NCBI GenBank assembly: GCA_016200785.1
Contig: JACQED010000416.1
Coordinates: 1-6,196 of the forward strand
Length of the DNA: 6,196 bases
DNA from: Chloroflexota bacterium
Lineage (GTDB): Bacteria; Chloroflexota; Anaerolineae; Anaerolineales; JACQED01
Reading direction: 5' to 3'
This document shows, piece after piece, positions 1-5,479 of this stretch. Each line of letters begins with the position of its first letter. Position 1 is the first letter of the stretch. The notes under the pieces are model-generated. The model did no database searches. It was given only the letters and a program-made list of their open reading frames with translations, and was not told the DNA's origin. Position numbers and translations under genes: made by a program.

Positions 1-52
1 ATCTGATTGCACTGATTCGCTTGCACAAATAGCAGGGACTTTCAAGGTTCAT
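1..52 (-). CDS. Start of a CxxC-containing protein, truncated by the window edge
   Basis: On the minus strand an ATG at 52-50 overlaps the TGA of the preceding gene in an ATGA junction, and the frame stays open to the window edge for 17 codons. The peptide reads MNLESPCYLCKRISAIR. It has a Cys-x-x-Cys pair at residues 7 and 10, as in zinc-ribbon or other metal-binding knuckles. A strong Shine-Dalgarno, GGAGGG at 67-62, lies 9 nt before the ATG, which is good evidence of real translation. It would be the third gene of a leftward operon with the FtsK-like ATPase and the small membrane protein. Too little is visible to assign a family or function; the zinc-binding idea is inference from one CxxC. 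Confidence 0.55.
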   Translation of the reverse strand, partial: MNLESPCYLCKRISAIR

Positions 53-429
53 TCGAGATCACCCTCCCCGCCAATCACGGTGAATCGTCTCGGGTGCGAT
101 GGATAAGGCAACGCCGCCATTGGCACACCGCCCGGACTGACCGGGTGATAATAGGGTGGGGATGAAGATTGCGGCGATGGCGGCGTGACGACCACGATTC
201 GCGGCTCGCCCGAATCTGCGCGACGTTCCTCGACGACCCGCGTTTCGCCGGCCCGGCCGCGCGTCGCCACCCATACGACGATCAGACTCGTGGGGATGCT
301 CGCCGCCACGCCGGCGACGACGCCAACAATCACGGCCGTCGCTTCGGCTGAGAGCCGCTTGCCGACGACGACGGCGAGGCTCGCGGCGAAAACGATCAGA
401 GCAATGAGAAGGATGGTCTTGTATTTCAT
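49..429 (-). CDS. Small two-helix membrane protein with Pro-rich tail, in operon with FtsK-like ATPase
   Basis: This 126-residue protein is of unrecognised family. A short N-terminus (MKYK) leads into two hydrophobic segments at about residues 5-22 and 31-55, separated by a short charged turn (GKR at 23-25). After residue 56 comes a basic and acidic linker, then a Pro/Ser/Tyr-rich region at about 80-115 (with PPYYHP) and a C-terminal RRFTVIGGEG segment. The chosen ATG at 429 overlaps the TGA of the FtsK-like gene (ATGA), with AGGG and AGGAG just upstream. An in-frame ATG 30 nt earlier, inside the ftsK-like gene, is less likely. Coupling to a soluble FtsK-type motor suggests, by inference, a membrane anchor or partner for that motor, because the motor lacks its own membrane domain. 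The Pro-rich tail may be a protein-contact region. No catalytic motif is seen. Confidence 0.72.
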   Translation of the reverse strand: MKYKTILLIALIVFAASLAVVVGKRLSAEATAVIVGVVAGVAASIPTSLIVVWVATRGRAGETRVVEERRADSGEPRIVVVTPPSPQSSSPPYYHPVSPGGVPMAALPYPSHPRRFTVIGGEGDLE

Positions 430-1439
430 CTCCTGACCCTTGCCAGCGCGGCTCGCCACTCGTCCGACGACACATAGGCCGCTTGAAAGCGCGTGACCTG
501 GCCCGAGGCAACCGCGATAAAATCCCCGCGCCCAGTGAGTTTTTCCGCGCCGGTGCTTCCGAGGCCGGCGGCGACTCGCGCGTCGTCGGCGCTCGCGACC
601 TTGCCGACCAGCCGCACCGGAAAGTTCGCCTTGAGCAATCCGCCGATGGCCGCCGCCGACGGCTTCTGCGCGCCGACGACGAGGTGCAGGCCGGCCTCGC
701 GCCCGCGCTGGGCGATGCGCGTCAGCAGACTCTCGACTTCCTTCCCGCCGACCATTAACAAGTCAAGCGCCTCGTCCACCAAGATCACAATTCGCGGAGA
801 CGCAATGCCCTCCGCGTCGCGTCGTTCCATTTCTTGCGCCAGCCGGCGCAACAAGATCGCCGCCGAGTTCAAGTCGGCGAGCGGCGCGACGAGGTGCGGC
901 AGGCCGGCCAACGGCGCAAGGCCGCGCCCCTTCGGATCGATCAGCGCGATTTGCAGTGCCGACTGGCGATTGGTCAGCGCGAGGCTGAGCGCGATCGTCC
1001 GCATCAGCTCGGTCTTGCCCGACCCCGTCATCCCGGCGACGAGTACGTGAGTCACGTCGGGCGACGGAAGGCGGATGAGCAGAGGGCGCTCATCTACAGC
1101 GAGGCCGAGGCAGGCGGTAAGCGGCGGCACGTCGCGAAAGCCGCGCAGGAGCGGGATCAGCCGCACCGAACCCGCGTCGGGGCGGGGCATGTCAACGGCG
1201 AGTGTCGCGCCCTCGCGCATAACCCGCACGTCGGGCGCGCCGAGCGCCAGCGCAAGTTCCTCGCCGAGATTCCTTACGGCGGTGATTTTCGTGCCGAGCG
1301 CCGGGGCGAGGTGAAATCTGATCCAGCGCGGCGACACCGACCCGCCGTGCACCCGCGCAATGACGCGATGCGAGGCCAGCACGGCCTCGATCCGATTCGA
1401 TTGAAATTCGAGATACTCGCGGGTGACGGGCGACGGCAT
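426..1439 (-). CDS. FtsK/SpoIIIE-type DNA translocase ATPase, short soluble form
   Basis: This 337-residue P-loop motor of the FtsK/HerA superfamily should couple ATP hydrolysis to movement along double-stranded DNA. Residues about 1-100 resemble the alpha domain that precedes the motor in FtsK proteins. The motor then shows Walker A GMTGSGKT at 136-143, an IDPKG motif at 168-172, Walker B IVILVDE at 217-223, GAQKPS at 256-261 (the equivalent of the FtsK TQRPS box), and a C-terminal GAEKLTGRGDFI block at 297-308. It has no N-terminal membrane helices and no C-terminal gamma (DNA-reading) domain, so it is far shorter than chromosomal FtsK, which commonly exceeds 700 residues. The start is the only good ATG; no upstream in-frame start codon with a Shine-Dalgarno is seen, and its own site (GGGGAA, 7 nt away) is modest. 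Such short FtsK-like ATPases are typical of conjugative or integrative elements and plasmids, so a transfer or partition role is as likely as cell division. Confidence 0.9.
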   Translation of the reverse strand: MPSPVTREYLEFQSNRIEAVLASHRVIARVHGGSVSPRWIRFHLAPALGTKITAVRNLGEELALALGAPDVRVMREGATLAVDMPRPDAGSVRLIPLLRGFRDVPPLTACLGLAVDERPLLIRLPSPDVTHVLVAGMTGSGKTELMRTIALSLALTNRQSALQIALIDPKGRGLAPLAGLPHLVAPLADLNSAAILLRRLAQEMERRDAEGIASPRIVILVDEALDLLMVGGKEVESLLTRIAQRGREAGLHLVVGAQKPSAAAIGGLLKANFPVRLVGKVASADDARVAAGLGSTGAEKLTGRGDFIAVASGQVTRFQAAYVSSDEWRAALARVRR

Positions 1440-1440
1440 T

Positions 1441-1546
1441 CGAGTTCCCCGGAATCGATCTCTCCCGACCTCCGCCCGGGGTGTTCTCTCGACGGAGCGA
1501 ATTAGGAGATTGAGATTGGCCGTGCTCGAAGATACAGGGGAACTCG
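1441..1546 (-). promoter_or_regulatory. Leader pairing that could hide the start region of the FtsK-like gene
   Basis: In the minus-strand transcript, CGAGTTCCCC (1546-1537) is exactly complementary to GGGGAACTCG (1450-1441). The second arm ends one base before the ATG at 1439 and contains the only plausible Shine-Dalgarno (GGGGAA). Pairing would enclose 86 nt and could block ribosome entry. A competing local fold (TTCC with GGAA at about 1456-1445) involves the same bases. A regulatory role is inference. A 10-nt match in a region of this size can also arise by chance. Confidence 0.35.
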
Positions 1547-1595
1547 GCAGGCTACAGTCAGAGGAATGCTTCGAGTACGCCCTTTCCGGTGGAGG

Positions 1596-1637
1596 GGCTC
1601 CCCCCGCCCTGGTCGGCCAAGACGGGCGGGGGGAGCC
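1596..1637. repeat. Perfect 14-bp GC-rich inverted repeat (strong stem-loop)
   Basis: GGCTCCCCCCGCCC at 1596-1609 is the exact reverse complement of 1624-1637. The 14-nt spacer can itself pair GTC (1612-1614) with GAC (1621-1623). No T-run follows on either strand, so it does not look like an intrinsic terminator. It begins about 11 nt downstream of the predicted start of the leftward FtsK-operon transcript, so it would form a cap-like hairpin near the 5' end of that RNA. It could also be one copy of a dispersed REP- or MITE-like palindrome. Confidence 0.8.
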
Positions 1638-1654
1638 GAGGAGGGTGTAATCAA

Positions 1655-1683
1655 AATATACTCGAACATCCGTTCTATGTCAA
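1655..1683 (-). promoter_or_regulatory. Strong sigma-70-type promoter for the FtsK-like operon
   Basis: On the minus strand a perfect -35 TTGACA (1683-1678) is followed by a 17-bp spacer and a -10 TATATT (1660-1655, 5 of 6 matches). Transcription should begin near 1648, giving a leader of about 210 nt before the ATG at 1439. The -10 region also reads TATACT on the plus strand (1657-1662). That could serve the divergent M23 gene, but no good plus-strand -35 is seen for it. Confidence 0.72.
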
Positions 1684-1714
1684 GGGGTTGGAGGAAATAT
1701 TAAGGTTCTCCGCC

Positions 1715-2803
1715 ATGCCCAATTCGCCGAAACGCGACCGCCTCGCACTCATGCTGTGTGGGGCGCTTCTCTTGCTGATCGCCTGCGGTTCAGTTTCCGG
1801 TCTGACACAGACACCGATTTCCTTATCAACTGGGACGGCGCATGAGGCGACAGCCGATCCCGGCGCCGTCGAACCCATCGTGCAGCCCGGCGGCACGCCG
1901 ATCACTTTCGCCCTGCCCGCCGTCACGGCCCCGCCGGACTTCGCCGCCACCGGCGAGCTGCACTGGCCTCTGCCCGAGGCGGGCGTGCTGAAGCAGATAT
2001 ACTGGACGATGCATCCCGGCATTGACGTGGGCATCGCCGAAGGGACGCCCGTGCTCGCCGCCGACAACGGCGTCGTCGTATTCGCCGACAAGGCCGAGGT
2101 GTACGGCAACCTCGTGATTCTCGATCACGGAAACGGCACGCAAACGTGGTACGGTCATTTGGCGGATTTCAAGGTGGAGTTGAAGGAGCCGATCAGGCAG
2201 GGATCACCGATTGGATCGGTGGGCAGTACCGGATCGAGCACCGGCGTCCATTTGCACTTCGAGGTGCGAGTGAACGGCAAGCCATTGCCGCCGCTGAGTC
2301 ATTTGACGAACGTGCCGCACTCGATCCTCGAAAGCAACACGATCCTCGAGCGAGGCACGGCTACGGCGATCGCCGGGATGACGCAAACGGCCATCGCCTT
2401 GTTCGCAGGGCAAACGGCGACGGCCCGGTGGAACGCCGAACTCACTCGAATCGCAGAGGAGCAGACGCGCGCCGCGCTGGAACGGACGGCGACACCCAAG
2501 CCGTCGCGCACTCCAGCGCCGTCGCCAAGCCCAACGGCGACCCGCACGGCAACATCCTCGACTCCAAGTGCAACATCCACCGCAACACCCGGCGCGAGCG
2601 AGACGCTCGCCACGTTATCACCCTCGCCCGAAGCCACAACTTCTGTCACCTCGCCGGCTGTGACGCCAACCACCGCGCCGGCGCCGACCTCATTAGCCGA
2701 GTCGCCGACGGCTCAGACGACACAGACGGCCACGGCCACCACGCCAACACCCGACGCCACGCCCTCGGAGACGCCGACGCCCAGCCCCACGCTAACATCC
2801 TAA
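1715..2803 (+). CDS. M23 (LytM) family metallopeptidase lipoprotein with Thr/Pro/Ser-rich tail
   Basis: This 362-residue envelope protein is probably a murein-cleaving endopeptidase. A basic n-region (KRDR, 6-9) and a hydrophobic stretch end in the lipobox LIAC, with Cys24 the predicted lipidated residue, so the mature protein would sit on the outer face of the membrane. The M23 domain spans about 85-195. Zinc ligands are His100 and Asp104 (HPGID) plus His181, and the catalytic histidines are His148 (WYGH) and His179 (VHLHFEV). All are present, so it should be active, unlike the degenerate NlpD/EnvC-type activators. Residues about 213-258 are Ala/Thr-rich and probably helical. Residues about 258-362 are a low-complexity Thr/Pro/Ser/Ala tail, probably disordered and perhaps glycosylated or wall-spanning. 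The ATG at 1715 is preferred because the signal peptide begins there and AAGG lies 9 nt upstream; an in-frame ATG at 1589 would add 42 unlikely residues. The gene converges on rpsT and shares its terminator. Confidence 0.88.
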   Translation: MPNSPKRDRLALMLCGALLLLIACGSVSGLTQTPISLSTGTAHEATADPGAVEPIVQPGGTPITFALPAVTAPPDFAATGELHWPLPEAGVLKQIYWTMHPGIDVGIAEGTPVLAADNGVVVFADKAEVYGNLVILDHGNGTQTWYGHLADFKVELKEPIRQGSPIGSVGSTGSSTGVHLHFEVRVNGKPLPPLSHLTNVPHSILESNTILERGTATAIAGMTQTAIALFAGQTATARWNAELTRIAEEQTRAALERTATPKPSRTPAPSPSPTATRTATSSTPSATSTATPGASETLATLSPSPEATTSVTSPAVTPTTAPAPTSLAESPTAQTTQTATATTPTPDATPSETPTPSPTLTS

Positions 2804-2815
2804 GGCGCAGAAAAC

Positions 2816-2850
2816 AAAACACGCTAACCCGGCGGGGGTCAGCGTGTTTT
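2816..2850. terminator. Bidirectional rho-independent terminator between the M23 gene and rpsT
   Basis: The 15-nt arms 2816-2830 (AAAACACGCTAACCC) and 2836-2850 (GGGTCAGCGTGTTTT) pair with one A-C mismatch around a 5-nt loop (GGCGG). The plus-strand RNA ends in GUUUUGUGU. The minus-strand RNA ends in GUUUUGUUUU, a better U-tract. It lies 12 nt after the M23 stop and 22 nt after the rpsT stop, so one hairpin can serve both converging genes. Confidence 0.85.
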
Positions 2851-2872
2851 GTGTGGCTGAAGGCGAGGCAGA

Positions 2873-3145
2873 CTACTTCTTCGCTTCGAGCGCGGCCAGC
2901 CGTTTCATCAACCGGCTTTTGCGGCGCGAGGCGTTGTTCTTGTGGATGACGCCCTTGGCGGCGGCTCTGTCGAGCTCGCCGATCGCCTCCAGCGTCGCCT
3001 TCTTCGCTGCGGCTGTGTCCTTGCCGTTCAACTCAGCGCGTGCCGTCCGCACCGCCGAGCGAGCGCGCGTGCGAACGATCTTGTTGTTGTTAGCCTTGCG
3101 CGCGTTCGAGCGCACACGTTTGATTGCCGAGGCAGTGTTCGCCAA
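2873..3145 (-). CDS. rpsT: 30S ribosomal protein S20 (bS20)
   Basis: This is a 90-residue, very basic, Ala/Lys/Arg-rich helical protein that binds 16S rRNA during assembly of the small ribosomal subunit. Family marks are the opening MANTASAIKR, the NNNKIVRT segment (19-26), the KGVIHKNNASRRKSRL block (64-79) and the Lys-rich end. The length is normal for the family. The start codon is TTG (3145-3143), supported by GGAGG 8 nt upstream and by the standard S20 N-terminus directly after it. It appears monocistronic, with its own promoter upstream and a terminator downstream. A weak UUG start is also known in Escherichia coli rpsT, where S20 represses its own translation; similar control here is inference. 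Confidence 0.96.
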   Translation of the reverse strand: MANTASAIKRVRSNARKANNNKIVRTRARSAVRTARAELNGKDTAAAKKATLEAIGELDRAAAKGVIHKNNASRRKSRLMKRLAALEAKK

Positions 3146-3153
3146 TTTCGTTT

Positions 3154-3158
3154 CCTCC
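3154..3158 (-). promoter_or_regulatory. Ribosome binding site that fixes the TTG start of rpsT
   Basis: Perfect GGAGG on the minus strand (3158-3154) lies 8 nt before the TTG at 3145. No ATG or GTG is placed to use it, so it decides the non-standard start. Confidence 0.88.
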
Positions 3159-3167
3159 GAGGCCGCG

Positions 3168-3196
3168 ATTGTACCTGAGGAGGGATGTTTTGTCCA
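3168..3196 (-). promoter_or_regulatory. Sigma-70-type promoter of rpsT
   Basis: On the minus strand, -35 TGGACA (3196-3191, 5 of 6) is followed by a 17-bp spacer and -10 TACAAT (3173-3168, 5 of 6). The expected start of transcription near 3161 leaves a leader of only about 15 nt, just enough to hold the GGAGG site. Confidence 0.78.
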
Positions 3197-3208
3197 GATA
3201 TGGTAAGA

Positions 3209-3224
3209 TTGACAGTTGACAACT
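3209..3224. promoter_or_regulatory. Tandem TTGACA and small dyad between rpsT and the phosphorylase gene
   Basis: TTGACA occurs twice in a row (3209-3214 and 3216-3221). The second copy lies in an 11-bp dyad, AGTTG-A-CAACT (3214-3224). On the plus strand these could be -35 boxes for the phosphorylase gene, but no good -10 follows at 16-18 bp. The dyad could instead be an operator just upstream of the rpsT promoter. The function is uncertain. Confidence 0.3.
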
Positions 3225-3253
3225 TTCCTCGATGGAGAAGAAGCGATACGCTC

Positions 3254-5479
3254 ATGTTATCTGAACCGTTCACTCAAGCGCAGGCCAGGCCGGAACTCCC
3301 GTACACGGACCTCGCTCATCTTCCGCCCGGAGTCAGCCTGCCGCGGCGCATCGATCGCCTGCGCGAACTGGCCTACAACTTCTGGTGGTCGTGGAACGAT
3401 CCGGCCCAGCGGTTGTTCTCCGCGCTAGACCTGGAACTTTGGAATGCGGTTCGCCACAATCCGGTCAAGCTACTGCGGCAGGTGCGCCGCAAGCAGATCA
3501 ACGCCGTCACCCACGACAAGCGCTACCTCGAAATCTACGACCGCGTCATGGCCGACTTCGATGGGTACATCAATCCGGCGGCGACATGGTTCTCCACTGC
3601 CCATCTTGATTTTACCTCGGCTCCCGGCAGCATCGCCTATTTCTCAACCGAGTTCGGATTGCACGAAAGCCTCCCGATCTACGCCGGCGGCCTGGGCATG
3701 TTGTCGGGCGACCACAGCAAAGGCGCCAGCGACTTGGGCCTGCCGTTCGTCGGCGTCGGCTTCCTCTACGAGCAGGGCTACTTCCGCCAGCGCATCAGCG
3801 AAGACGGCTGGCAGGAGGCCTTATACGATCGCACCGACCTCGCCGACCTGCCGGTGCTCCTCGTGCGCGAGCCGGCTGGCAAAGCACTGCTCATCCCGGT
3901 CGAGATCGCCGGGCGGACGGTGTTCGTGAGAGTCTGGAAAGCCCAGGTCGGGCGCATCCCGGTCTATTTGATGGATTCGAACCTCGAACAGAATTCGCCC
4001 GCCGACCGCGAACTGACGGGCCGGCTGTATTCGAGCGACGCCGACGTGCGTGTCTCGCAAGAGATCGTGCTGGGAATTGGCGGAGTGCGGCTCTTGCGCG
4101 CTCTCAGGCTCGAGCCGCAAGTATGGCACATGAACGAAGGTCACTCGGCCTTCCTCGTGCTCGAACGATTGCGCGAGAAGGTCGCCGCCGGCGAGTCGCT
4201 GGAAAGCGCTCAGGCCTCCGTGTGCGCCTCGACCGTTTTCACCACTCACACGCCGGTGCCGGCGGGCAACGAAACCTTCCCGATTTGGCTGATGGACAAG
4301 TACTTCTCCGGCTACTGGGACGCGCTCGGCCTCGACCGCGATCGCTTCATTGACCTCGCCCGGCTGGATCAATCGTGGGGCCCGGCTTTCTCGATGCCGA
4401 TCCTCGCTCTGCGTAATTCAGGCCATCGCAACGCGGTGAGCGAACTGCACGGCGAGGTCTCGCGCAAGATGTGGCAATTCCTCTGGCCGGACGTGCCGGC
4501 CGAAGACGTGCCGATTGGATCGATCACCAACGGCGTGCATGCGGCGACCTGGCTGGCGCGCCGTATGAAAAGCCTGTTCACTCACTACCTGGGGCCGAAT
4601 TGGCCGGAGGCCCTCGACGATCCGGCGCTGTGGGAAAAGGTGCGCGACATTCCCGACGAGGAATTGTGGGAAGTGCGCCGCCACTTGAAGCGCAAAATGC
4701 TGGCCTTCTTCCGCGACCGGGCGCGCGAGATGTGGATGCGCCACGTCCATCCAGTGCAGGTGTTGGCCGCCGGCGCTCTGCTCGACAACAACGCGCTGAC
4801 GATCGGCTTCGCGCGCCGTTTCGCCACTTACAAACGGGCCGGCCTCCTGCTGCGCGATTCGGACCGGTTGATGCGCCTGGTGCATCGGCCCGGCCAGCCG
4901 GTGCAGTTCGTCTTCGCCGGCAAAGCCCACCCGGCCGACGAGCCAGGCAAGTTGCTCATCCAGCAGCTATACCGCAACATCAAGCGGGCCGAGTGGGGCG
5001 GGCGGCTGGTCTTCATCGAAGACTACGACGCGAGCATCGCCCGCTTCATGGTGCAGGGGGTGGACGTGTGGCTGAACACTCCGCGCCGCCCGCAAGAGGC
5101 CTCCGGCACAAGCGGGCAAAAGGCCGCCATCAACGGCGTGCTCAATTTGAGCGTGCTCGACGGCTGGTGGCGCGAGGGCTACAACGGCGAAAACGGCTGG
5201 GCCATCGGCGAAGAGATTGACTACGACAATCCCGACCAGCAGGACGCTCATGACGCCGAGGCGTTATATTCGCTGCTCGAGAACGAGGTCGTGCCGCTCT
5301 ACTATGACCGCGACCGGGACAGCGGCGACGTTCCCCTCCAATGGCTGAGGAAGATCAAAGAATCCATCCGCTCGCTGGCGCCCGCGTTCAGCGCGCGGCG
5401 AATGGTCAAAGAATACACCGAGTTGATGTACGCCCCGGTGGTGAACGGGAACGGCGGGCGGAGCAACAATCACCGATGA
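3254..5479 (+). CDS. glgP: Alpha-glucan (glycogen/maltodextrin) phosphorylase, GT35 family
   Basis: This 741-residue cytoplasmic enzyme should remove glucose units from the non-reducing ends of alpha-1,4-glucans with phosphate, giving glucose 1-phosphate. It matches the alpha-glucan phosphorylase subgroup (TIGR02094 type), not the E. coli GlgP/MalP type. Visible marks are ELAYNFWWSW (38-47), YFSTEFGLHESLPIYAGGLG (129-148), GDHSKGASDLGLP (152-164), WHMNEGHS (291-298), THTPVPAGNE (331-340), GSITNGVH (422-429), GFARRFATYKRA (518-529), FAGKAHPAD (554-562) and the cofactor site EASGTSGQKAAING (615-628). In that site Lys623 should hold pyridoxal phosphate. The length is within the subgroup's range and the reading frame is intact. 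The ATG at 3254 is preferred; in-frame ATGs at 3185 and 3200 would place the N-terminus over the rpsT promoter. The Shine-Dalgarno is not ideal (GGAG at 3234-3237, 16 nt away), so the exact start is less certain than the identity. The stop overlaps the next start (ATGA), making a two-gene unit. Confidence 0.94.
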   Translation: MLSEPFTQAQARPELPYTDLAHLPPGVSLPRRIDRLRELAYNFWWSWNDPAQRLFSALDLELWNAVRHNPVKLLRQVRRKQINAVTHDKRYLEIYDRVMADFDGYINPAATWFSTAHLDFTSAPGSIAYFSTEFGLHESLPIYAGGLGMLSGDHSKGASDLGLPFVGVGFLYEQGYFRQRISEDGWQEALYDRTDLADLPVLLVREPAGKALLIPVEIAGRTVFVRVWKAQVGRIPVYLMDSNLEQNSPADRELTGRLYSSDADVRVSQEIVLGIGGVRLLRALRLEPQVWHMNEGHSAFLVLERLREKVAAGESLESAQASVCASTVFTTHTPVPAGNETFPIWLMDKYFSGYWDALGLDRDRFIDLARLDQSWGPAFSMPILALRNSGHRNAVSELHGEVSRKMWQFLWPDVPAEDVPIGSITNGVHAATWLARRMKSLFTHYLGPNWPEALDDPALWEKVRDIPDEELWEVRRHLKRKMLAFFRDRAREMWMRHVHPVQVLAAGALLDNNALTIGFARRFATYKRAGLLLRDSDRLMRLVHRPGQPVQFVFAGKAHPADEPGKLLIQQLYRNIKRAEWGGRLVFIEDYDASIARFMVQGVDVWLNTPRRPQEASGTSGQKAAINGVLNLSVLDGWWREGYNGENGWAIGEEIDYDNPDQQDAHDAEALYSLLENEVVPLYYDRDRDSGDVPLQWLRKIKESIRSLAPAFSARRMVKEYTELMYAPVVNGNGGRSNNHR

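Noticed and set aside
834..1505. Plus-strand frame of 223 codons opposite the FtsK-like gene
   Set aside because: It is the antisense shadow of a well-supported gene, with Arg/Gln/His-rich composition typical of GC-rich opposite-strand frames and no recognisable motif.
1596..1637. Reading the GC hairpin as a rho-independent terminator
   Set aside because: No T-run follows the stem on either strand, and the hairpin sits downstream of a strong promoter and ahead of the operon it would serve.
1423..1650. Plus-strand frame of 75 codons across the intergenic region and the GC hairpin
   Set aside because: It spans the hairpin, lies antisense to the predicted leader, has odd composition and shows no family resemblance.
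2146..2949. Long plus-strand frame overlapping the M23 gene and running through the terminator into rpsT
   Set aside because: It is the +1 shadow of the Thr/Pro-rich tail. Its product is Arg/His/Asp-rich and unlike a folded protein, and it crosses a clear terminator and reads antisense into rpsT.
3185..3253. Longer N-terminus of the phosphorylase from the ATG at 3185
   Set aside because: The added 23 residues lie over the rpsT promoter. The GGAGGG directly abuts that ATG without normal spacing, and the peptide is not family-like. The ATG at 3254 fits better, though not certainly.
3821..4372. Minus-strand frame of 183 codons inside the phosphorylase gene (with similar frames at 4418-4930 and 4471-5220)
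   Set aside because: These lie in alternative frames of a fully motif-supported GT35 gene. They have shadow-like composition and no ribosome site or independent context.
5098..5145. Gln before the cofactor lysine (SGTSGQK) in place of the Met I recall as commoner
   Set aside because: The lysine and surrounding motif are intact, and I believe Gln occurs in other members of the family, so this is not evidence of altered activity.
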